From NCBI GenBank assembly GCA_016715815.1, contig JADJXN010000001.1:1-64000 (forward strand): a DNA stretch of 64,000 bases. Direction: 5' to 3'. Each line of letters starts with the position of its first letter. Position 1 is the stretch's first letter. Under the pieces are notes generated by a model. It had not been told where the DNA came from, searched no databases, and worked only from the letters and a program-made list of their open reading frames with translations. The position numbers were made by a program, and so were the translations under genes. The stretch comes from Oligoflexia bacterium (lineage in GTDB: Bacteria; Bdellovibrionota; Bdellovibrionia; JABDDW01). Below are positions 58,439 through 64,000 of the stretch, piece by piece.

Positions 58439-61191
58439 ACGCTTAGCGCCTTTCTGCATTTGGGGCAAACTTCTTTAATATCAGTGCTAAAATTCCAACA
58501 GCGCACACATTTTTCACCCTCAGCTTTTAAAACTTCAGCCAATGTGTTTTTGCCTTTACTAAATTCTACCTGAGAAACAATAAAAAGGGAGCATAAATCA
58601 GCTTCTCGTTTTTTAATTAAATCATAATCAGAGCTTGAGAGTTCTAATTTTATTTTAGCCTCAAGGCTTGAGCCGATAAGTTTGGCTTGTCTTGCCTCTT
58701 CAAGCTTTTTTTGCACAACACTTCTTACTTTTAAAACCTCTTCCCATTCTTTTTTTAGTTCCAAATTATTCCATTGAGCTGGGAGCTTTGGAAAATCACA
58801 TAAAAATATGGATTTTTCCTTTTTGCCTGGCATTTGGGCATAAACTTCTTCGCTTAAAAAAGTTAAAATAGGGGAAAGGGTGAACATTAAATTCTTAATT
58901 ATTTCATAAATAACAGTTTGTGCGGCCCTTCGCTCAAGGCCACTAGCTTTAAAAGTGTAAAGGCGATCTTTTAAAACATCAAGATAAATGGCGGAGAGCT
59001 CAACGGTGCAGTAGTTTTGAAGTGCTTGATAGATTTTATGATACTCGTATTTTTCATAAGAGTCTTTGCATAGATCTATAAAGTCATAAAGTTTTGTTAA
59101 CGCCCATTTATCAATTTCTAAAAGTTTCTCATAGCCAACGGCATCTTTTTCGGGGTTAAAATCATATAAGTTTCCTAGAATATAACGGCAAGTGTTTCTC
59201 ACGCGCCTGTAGCATTCTGTTACTCTGTCAAAGCTTTCCTGGCCGGCTTGAACATCATCAGAGTAATCTACATAAGCTACCCAAAGGCGTAAAATTTCAG
59301 CTCCAGATTTTTCAATAAATTTTAATGGGTCTAAAACATTACCTAAGCTTTTTGACATTTTTCTACCCTGGCCATCGTTAACAAAACCGTGGGTAATGAC
59401 AGTTTTAAATGGGGCAAAGTTATTCATTGCCACACTTGTCATGAGGCTTGACTGAAACCACCCACGGTGTTGATCACTACCTTCTAGGTATAAATCAGCA
59501 GGGTTTTGTAAGCCCGGGTAGGCTTTATGGTTTGCTTGAACGGCTTCATGGCAAACACCGCTATCAAACCAAACATCTAAAATGTCTTTTCCCTTGGTGA
59601 ACTTTGTTTTTCCACAGTTTTTACATTTTGGGTCATTTTCATAATCTGTGATTTCAGATTTATGCCAAGCCTCAAGACCTTCTTTTTCAATCTTTTGAGA
59701 AACTTTTTGCATTAATTCAGAGGATGTGTAGTCTTTCCCACAACCATCACAATAAAAAACAGGAATAGGAACTCCCCAAAGACGCTGACGGCTAATACAC
59801 CAATCAGGACGGTTTTCAACCATGGCGGTGATTCTGTTTTCTCCCCAAGAAGGGATCCACTTAACATTTTTAATTTCTCTTAAAGCACGCTTTCTTAATG
59901 AATCTCCTTTGGGGTTATTATCCATAGAGATGAACCACTGTGAGGTGGCCCTAAAAATAACAGGGTTATGGCAGCGCCAGCAGTGAGGGAAGCTGTGGTC
60001 TAAATCATGGACGGCTATGAGGTGGTTTGAATTTTTTAAAAGCTCAATCACTTTGGGGTTAGCATCAAAAACCTTGACCCCTTTCATGTCGGCATAAAGA
60101 TCTGTGTATTTTCCCCAGCCATCAACTGGGTTAAAGGGTTTTATTCCATATTGCATGCACACAGTATAGTCTTCAGCGCCGTGGCCTGGGGCTGTGTGTA
60201 CAATGCCAGTGCCCGCATCTAAAGTGACATGATTTCCTAAAAGTGTAACTCCAGTGCGTTTAACAAAGGGGTGAGAGTATTTTAGTTTTTCTAAATCTTT
60301 GCCTTTAAATTTTTTTATAAGCTTTAAAGTTTTATTTGTGTCCTTTTCAAAGGCTTCTTTTAATTCTGTGGCAATAATCCATTTTTCGGAGCCCGTTTCA
60401 TAAAGGCCATAATCAAAATCTTTATGAACACTTACTGCTAAATTAGCTGGCAGCGTCCAGGGTGTTGTTGTCCAAATAACAAAAAATACTTTAGAGTTTT
60501 TAAATTCATCTTTTAAGGTGGTTGGTATTTCACTGCTATTTTGATCAATTTCAAATTTTACATAAATTGAGGGGTCTTTGCGGTTTTCATACTCCACTTC
60601 AGCCTCAGCTAAAGCGGTCCCGCAAGACCAACACCAGTGAACGGGCTTTTCACCACGGTAAATAAAACCATTTTCATAAATTTTAGCTAAAGATTTCACC
60701 ATGGCGGCTTCATAGGAAGAATCCATAGTGGTGTAGGGCCTGTACCAATCGGCCAAAATTCCAAGGCGTTTAAACTGCTCACGCTGCTGGTTAATATATT
60801 TTGTAGCGTAGCTTCGGCATTTTTCTCTAATTTCGCCGTCATTCATTTCACGGCGTTTGGGGCCAAGCTCTTTACTCACAGCATGCTCAATGGGGAGACC
60901 ATGGCAATCCCAACCTGGGATAAAAACAGCACGGTTACCACTAATAGCGCGGTATTTTATGGCAAAATCTTTTAAAATTTTATTTAAGCAGTGCCCTACG
61001 TGAATGTTGCCATTGGCATAGGGTGGGCCATCGGGCATGGCAAAAATGGGTTTTGATTTATTTTTTTCCTGAATAAGTTCATAGGTTTTATCTGTTTCCC
61101 ATTTTTTAATTTGCTCAGGCTCACGCTGATTTAAAGAGGCCTTCATGGGAAAGTCTGTTTTGGGCAGATTAAGGGTGTTTTGGTAATCCAT
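58435..61191 (-). CDS. ileS: Isoleucyl-tRNA synthetase
   Basis: The 918-residue class I synthetase has the N-terminal signature TLNLPKTDFPMKASL, the HIGH motif in PYANGNIHVGHCLNK, the WTTTPWTLPANLA editing-domain stretch, the KMSKS motif GRKMSKSLGNVLDP, and a C-terminal zinc site CVRCWNFSTDIKEVCPKC. The length is normal. The ATG at 61191 is right after an inverted repeat containing a perfect TATAAT, and no ribosome site is visible between them. Confidence 0.97.
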   Translation of the reverse strand: MDYQNTLNLPKTDFPMKASLNQREPEQIKKWETDKTYELIQEKNKSKPIFAMPDGPPYANGNIHVGHCLNKILKDFAIKYRAISGNRAVFIPGWDCHGLPIEHAVSKELGPKRREMNDGEIREKCRSYATKYINQQREQFKRLGILADWYRPYTTMDSSYEAAMVKSLAKIYENGFIYRGEKPVHWCWSCGTALAEAEVEYENRKDPSIYVKFEIDQNSSEIPTTLKDEFKNSKVFFVIWTTTPWTLPANLAVSVHKDFDYGLYETGSEKWIIATELKEAFEKDTNKTLKLIKKFKGKDLEKLKYSHPFVKRTGVTLLGNHVTLDAGTGIVHTAPGHGAEDYTVCMQYGIKPFNPVDGWGKYTDLYADMKGVKVFDANPKVIELLKNSNHLIAVHDLDHSFPHCWRCHNPVIFRATSQWFISMDNNPKGDSLRKRALREIKNVKWIPSWGENRITAMVENRPDWCISRQRLWGVPIPVFYCDGCGKDYTSSELMQKVSQKIEKEGLEAWHKSEITDYENDPKCKNCGKTKFTKGKDILDVWFDSGVCHEAVQANHKAYPGLQNPADLYLEGSDQHRGWFQSSLMTSVAMNNFAPFKTVITHGFVNDGQGRKMSKSLGNVLDPLKFIEKSGAEILRLWVAYVDYSDDVQAGQESFDRVTECYRRVRNTCRYILGNLYDFNPEKDAVGYEKLLEIDKWALTKLYDFIDLCKDSYEKYEYHKIYQALQNYCTVELSAIYLDVLKDRLYTFKASGLERRAAQTVIYEIIKNLMFTLSPILTFLSEEVYAQMPGKKEKSIFLCDFPKLPAQWNNLELKKEWEEVLKVRSVVQKKLEEARQAKLIGSSLEAKIKLELSSSDYDLIKKREADLCSLFIVSQVEFSKGKNTLAEVLKAEGEKCVRCWNFSTDIKEVCPKCRKALSV

Positions 61192-61222
61192 AAGGGCTTT
61201 AAATTATTATAATTTTAGCCCT
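61192..61222 (-). promoter_or_regulatory. Inverted repeat with embedded TATAAT touching the ileS start
   Basis: AAGGGCTTTAAATTAT and its near-exact complement (ATAATTTTAGCCCTT) form a ~31-bp inverted repeat whose end meets the ATG. On the minus strand a perfect TATAAT (61211-61206) sits in its centre. If that is the -10, transcription would start only ~8 nt before the ATG, giving a nearly leaderless mRNA without a ribosome site, and the palindrome would be an operator. Alternatively it is an mRNA hairpin that hides or positions the start. Confidence 0.5.
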
Positions 61223-61239
61223 TTACGCAACTGCATTTT

Positions 61240-61262
61240 GGTACGCCCCCCAATTTGGTAGC
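61240..61262. repeat. Copy 2 of the 23-bp repeat (inverted relative to copy 1)
   Basis: Starts GGTACGCCCCCCAATTTGG and ends TAGC; it is an exact reverse complement of 47426-47448. It is located ~50 bp upstream of ileS, between the IleS promoter region and the GrpB-like remnant. Confidence 0.7.
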
Positions 61263-61304
61263 GATGGAGCGTTAGATACTAACTCACGTGAAGGGGAGGC
61301 AGAC

Positions 61305-61332
61305 TTTTTACCGCCACCGGTGACGGTAAAAA
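61305..61332. repeat. Inverted repeat next to the GrpB-like remnant
   Basis: TTTTTACCG and CGGTAAAAA surround CACCGGTG, giving a long hairpin with one C-A mismatch and almost no loop. The outer T and A tracts pair with each other, so no free T-run follows the stem in either direction and it is not a classical terminator. Confidence 0.55.
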
Positions 61333-61336
61333 AATC

Positions 61337-61486
61337 TTATCTACTAAAGCTTGAAAGAATTTCTTCAATGAATTTAGATTTTTGGGCGCGATATTCTTCT
61401 GGCTTTGTCCCAATAAGGCTTAATTTTAACTGGTTATAACGTTTAACAAACTCAGGTTTAGAGTTTAATATGTCTCGGAAGATGTT
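61337..61486 (-). pseudogene. Remnant of a GrpB-family (UPF0157) gene, C-terminal 49 codons
   Basis: Directly after the TAG of the next gene and in the same frame, 49 codons read NIFRDILNSKPEFVKRY..., then LKLSLIGTKPEEYRAQKSKF and IEEILSSFSR before TAA. This follows the C-terminal pattern of GrpB proteins (FRDYLR-x-HPE, then Y-x2-LK-x2-LA, then Y-x3-K-x2-F). No start codon or upstream GrpB part exists; the preceding frame is an unrelated protein. It looks like the tail of a truncated GrpB gene left by deletion. Homology is by memory of the family pattern, so confidence is moderate. Confidence 0.5.
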
Positions 61487-61939
61487 CTACTCAATCAAAT
61501 TCTTTAAAGACTTATGCGCCAGTACTAAGCTCATACGTACGACTTCCATATCAGAGCTTAGGTTTAGGCCGTCACGAATGTCGTTTATAATTTGGCGGCT
61601 TTTTGGGTCTATTTTAATTTGAGATAAAATATTTGGTTGATTTGTTTGCTGAGGTTGCAGGGAAGCTGAGTTTGAAACATTTGTAGTTGGAGCCGGCTCG
61701 AAATCAAACTGATCCATCTCGGCTTTTAAATTTTGCAAAGTTTTTTGAAACTCGGCAGTTTTTTTTGTGGGCTCAGGCTGAAAGTTATTTAAAGAGCCCA
61801 TACGTTTTGCCTTTAAATAACTTAGTACTAATTCTTCAGCAGTTTTAAATTCATCACGCAGTGGTGGTGGTAAAGTTTGAAGCCATTTATAGGCCTCGCT
61901 CATGTCGCGCGAGGTGTATGCCTGAGGTATTGTTGTCAT
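61487..61939 (-). CDS. Hypothetical protein with ribbon-helix-helix-like C-terminus
   Basis: From ATG 61939 the protein has about 150 residues. Its N-terminal part (SEAYKWLQTLPPPLRDEFKTAEELVLSYLKAKR) is helical. The middle is Gln/Asn/Pro-rich and probably disordered. The last 45 residues (IKIDPKSRQIINDIRDGLNLSSDMEVVRMSLVLAHKSL) resemble a ribbon-helix-helix or similar small DNA-binding fold. No family was recognised. It ends with TAG, and the GrpB-like remnant continues in frame behind it, so the current C-terminus may be the product of a deletion junction. It is divergent from no gene and follows the NtrC-type regulator by 54 bp. Confidence 0.6.
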   Translation of the reverse strand: MTTIPQAYTSRDMSEAYKWLQTLPPPLRDEFKTAEELVLSYLKAKRMGSLNNFQPEPTKKTAEFQKTLQNLKAEMDQFDFEPAPTTNVSNSASLQPQQTNQPNILSQIKIDPKSRQIINDIRDGLNLSSDMEVVRMSLVLAHKSLKNLIE

Positions 61940-61992
61940 TGGAGAAACAGTTTTATACAAAAACTATACTAATCTCAAGACTGTAATTAAAT

Positions 61993-63423
61993 TTAAGAGT
62001 CTTTCTGTGCTACATAATCCCGGGGGTTAATTGAGTACTTTTCAATTTTACGAAGTAGAGTCTTTTTAGGGATATTAGCATTTAAAGCCGTTTGATTAAT
62101 GCGCCCCCTAAATTGCTTCAGCGCTTTTATAATAAATTCGCGCTCAAATAATTCCTTTTGCCTATTAAAATCCAAGGCTTGGTCAATGGCCACAGTACCC
62201 ATAAGTGCATCCTCAGGGCTTACTGTAGTGTCATCATCCAAATCGTCATCACTCATGCCTGTGATTTTTTCTGGTAAACTTTTAAGTGTGATCTTTTTTG
62301 AGCCTTCAATAATAAATGCATGCTCAATCACGTTTTCAAGCTCTCTAATATTACCAGGCCAGTCATACTTTTTAATGGCAGCTATAGCATCAACATTCAT
62401 GCCTTCTAGGGCTCTTTTATGAAGAAGGTTGAACTTATTAATAAAAAGCTCAATTAAATGGTCAATATCGTTTTTTCTCTCCCTTAAAGGAGGAAGGTTA
62501 ACAGGAATAACATTAAGCCTGTAAAATAAGTCTTCTCTAAAAAGGCCGCCTTTTATCATCTCTTCAAGGTTTCTGTTGGTTGCCGCAATAATTCTCACAT
62601 CAGATTCAATTTCACGGTTAGAGCCAACAGGCGTAAACTTTTTTTCCTGAAGCACGCGAAGAAGTTTTACTTGCATAGCGGGGGAGAGATCCCCTACTTC
62701 ATCTAAAAATAATGTTCCGCCCTCAGCATATTGAAATTTTCCAATTTTTCTTTGATCTGCACCTGTAAAAGAGCCCTTTTCATGGCCAAAAAGTTCGCTT
62801 TCAAATAAAGTCTCAGGAATGGCGGAGCAGTTAATGGCTACCATTTTTTGGTTTTTTCGCTCAGAATTTAAATGAATAGCTTTTGCTACCATCTCTTTTC
62901 CAGTGCCAGATTCACCACGAATTAAAACCGGTGTATTTACTTTTGAGAGTTTAAAAATAATATTAAATACCTTTTGCATCTCTCGGCCTGAGCTTACAAA
63001 CTTTTGCCCGCCCTCAAGGGTAATAGAAGGCGCACTAGCGGCAATACGCTCAACAATGTCATGGGCTTCAAATGCAAGCTTTGTCATTTCTAAAATGTCA
63101 GCCTGCTTTACAGGTTTTGAAATGTAGTTATAAGCCCCTTCTTTTACGGCGCGGACGGCATCATTAACATTACTATAGGCAGTTAAGACAATAACGATTA
63201 TGGCGGGGTCATGTTCTTTAATAAATTTTAAAGCATCAAGGCCGTTTAAGTTGGGCATATCAACATCTAAGAAAACTAAAGAATAATCTCCGGCTCGAAC
63301 CTTGGCTACAGCTTGAAGGCCATCGGCGGCTTCATCAATAATATATTTTCCTGTTGAAGAAAGGGCAGCTTTTACAGATTCCCTTAGAGCCTGATCATCA
63401 TCAACAACTAAAACTTTTAACAT
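61993..63423 (-). CDS. NtrC-type sigma-54-dependent response regulator
   Basis: The 476-residue protein has a receiver domain with phospho-Asp53 (VFLDVDMP) and the acidic pair at D8-D10. The AAA+ domain has Walker A GESGTGKE and the sigma-54 contact loop in the GSFTGA variant (usually GAFTGA), Walker B LFLDEVGDL, and RVLQEKKFTPVGS. The Fis-type helix-turn-helix at the C-terminus reads RGRINQTALNANIPKKTLLRKI. It would activate sigma-54 promoters when phosphorylated by the kinase encoded 14 bp upstream. The GSFTGA form is found in several known activators. Confidence 0.94.
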   Translation of the reverse strand: MLKVLVVDDDQALRESVKAALSSTGKYIIDEAADGLQAVAKVRAGDYSLVFLDVDMPNLNGLDALKFIKEHDPAIIVIVLTAYSNVNDAVRAVKEGAYNYISKPVKQADILEMTKLAFEAHDIVERIAASAPSITLEGGQKFVSSGREMQKVFNIIFKLSKVNTPVLIRGESGTGKEMVAKAIHLNSERKNQKMVAINCSAIPETLFESELFGHEKGSFTGADQRKIGKFQYAEGGTLFLDEVGDLSPAMQVKLLRVLQEKKFTPVGSNREIESDVRIIAATNRNLEEMIKGGLFREDLFYRLNVIPVNLPPLRERKNDIDHLIELFINKFNLLHKRALEGMNVDAIAAIKKYDWPGNIRELENVIEHAFIIEGSKKITLKSLPEKITGMSDDDLDDDTTVSPEDALMGTVAIDQALDFNRQKELFEREFIIKALKQFRGRINQTALNANIPKKTLLRKIEKYSINPRDYVAQKDS

Positions 63424-63437
63424 ATATGAAGCCTTTC

Positions 63438-64000
63438 CTACATGGGTAGTTCAATGTTGAAGCAAGATCCCTTTTGGGGTTCTGATTCAACTTGAATTTT
63501 GCCATCGTGCAATTCAATAAAATACTTTGCCAAGTACAAGCCAAGGCCCGTTCCTTTTGTGGTTGAGGCTTTTGCTTGCTTACTTCTATAAAACTTTAAA
63601 AAGACATTGTCTATTTCATCTTTAGAAATTCCATTTCCTTGATCTAAAACTGAGATAACAATTTTGCCGTTTTGCTCGCGAGATTGGATAGTTACGTTTG
63701 TATTCTCTGGGCTGTACTTAATAGCATTTTCTATAAGGTTGGCTATAACCTGACGTATTAAATCCACATCTATTTTAATACTAAAAAGTGGGTCAAGATC
63801 AGTTTTTAACTTTATGTTTTTGCTCACTGCTTGGTCTTCATACTTCTTTGCTACATCTTCAATAATGGCATTAACGTCTTTAACGGTTTTATTAAGCTTC
63901 ATTTCTTTGCTTTCAATGCGGCTTAAATCTAAAATTCCGCCAATAAAACGGTTAAGCTCTTCCCCTGATTTCATAATGGTTTTTATAGCTTGTTTTTGTT
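63438..64000 (-). CDS. Sensor histidine kinase, C-terminal fragment (5' end outside window)
   Basis: At least 187 codons are visible and the frame stays open to the window edge, so the gene continues past 64000. The fragment covers the end of the HisKA dimerisation domain (GGILDLSRIESKEMKLNK) and the whole HATPase domain: N-box VIANLIENAIKYSPEN, G1-box VLDQGNGIS, F-box FLKFYRSK and G2-box TKGTGLGLYLAKYF. The phospho-acceptor His lies outside. It precedes the NtrC-type regulator by 14 bp, so the two form a two-component pair. Confidence 0.93.
   Translation of the reverse strand, partial: QKQAIKTIMKSGEELNRFIGGILDLSRIESKEMKLNKTVKDVNAIIEDVAKKYEDQAVSKNIKLKTDLDPLFSIKIDVDLIRQVIANLIENAIKYSPENTNVTIQSREQNGKIVISVLDQGNGISKDEIDNVFLKFYRSKQAKASTTKGTGLGLYLAKYFIELHDGKIQVESEPQKGSCFNIELPM

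Noticed and set aside
61305..61332. Hairpin as an intrinsic terminator
   Set aside because: The T and A tracts are paired within the stem, so no T-run follows in either direction.
1..64000. CRISPR array, insertion sequence or prophage
   Set aside because: No set of regularly spaced repeats, transposase, integrase or structural phage gene was seen in any frame.

Overview
This is an AT-rich chromosomal segment from a flagellated Gram-negative bacterium, most likely a member of the Bdellovibrionota (Bdellovibrio-like predators and relatives). The support is indirect: the ffs-dnaX-ybaB-recR-mglA order, a b558-type SdhC, an HNH nuclease of the kind common in that group, many secreted proteases, lipoproteins and outer-membrane barrels, frequent TTG/GTG starts, and dense operons with 1-40 nt overlaps. 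The species cannot be fixed from the sequence alone.

Layout. 1-6.3 kb: start of sdhA, sdhC, a secreted barrel, ispG, then SRP RNA, dnaX, ybaB, recR and an MglA-type GTPase, followed by tRNA-Asn. 6.3-12.8 kb: a 1202-residue hybrid kinase and a reactive-sulfur operon (ArsR/BigR-type sensor, rhodanese-YgaP fusion, ETHE1-like sulfur dioxygenase, single rhodanese, TauE exporter). Its promoter carries a 20-bp perfect palindrome across the -35/-10 spacer. 12.8-24.3 kb: HNH nuclease, astacin-like protease, two outer-membrane proteins, a two-domain acyltransferase resembling OlsF, a KDSR-like reductase, subtilase, trmFO, a DUF721 gene and an M23 peptidase. 24.3-27.1 kb: an Mla-type lipid-transport operon (MCE protein, ATPase, permease, lipoprotein).

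27.2-43.0 kb is a flagellar supra-operon. A canonical sigma-54 promoter precedes a 51-codon ORF, a large secreted TPR protein, a receiver-less sigma-54 activator, then flgB, flgC, fliE, fliF, fliG, fliH, fliI, fliJ, a MotE-like gene, fliK, flgD, a TIGR02530-type gene and flgE, closed by a strong terminator. The activator lies inside the operon it probably controls, which implies positive feedback.

43-64 kb: a 1374-residue Ig-like surface lipoprotein; a complete branched-chain amino-acid ABC transporter (livKHMGF); pfkA; small secreted proteins sharing a Cys-pair repeat; a lipoprotein; a matrixin-like protease; a lipoprotein-maturation operon (ileS, lspA, two tandem lgt copies, a HAMP-like membrane protein); a GrpB-like gene remnant; and an NtrC-type regulator with its partner kinase, which is cut by the window edge.

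The most unusual items are the miniprotein/TPR/receiver-less activator head of the flagellar operon, the Cys-pair repeat proteins, the twin lgt genes, the inverted repeat carrying TATAAT at the ileS start, and an inverted 23-bp repeat at two distant intergenic sites. No CRISPR array, insertion sequence, phage or integrase was seen.
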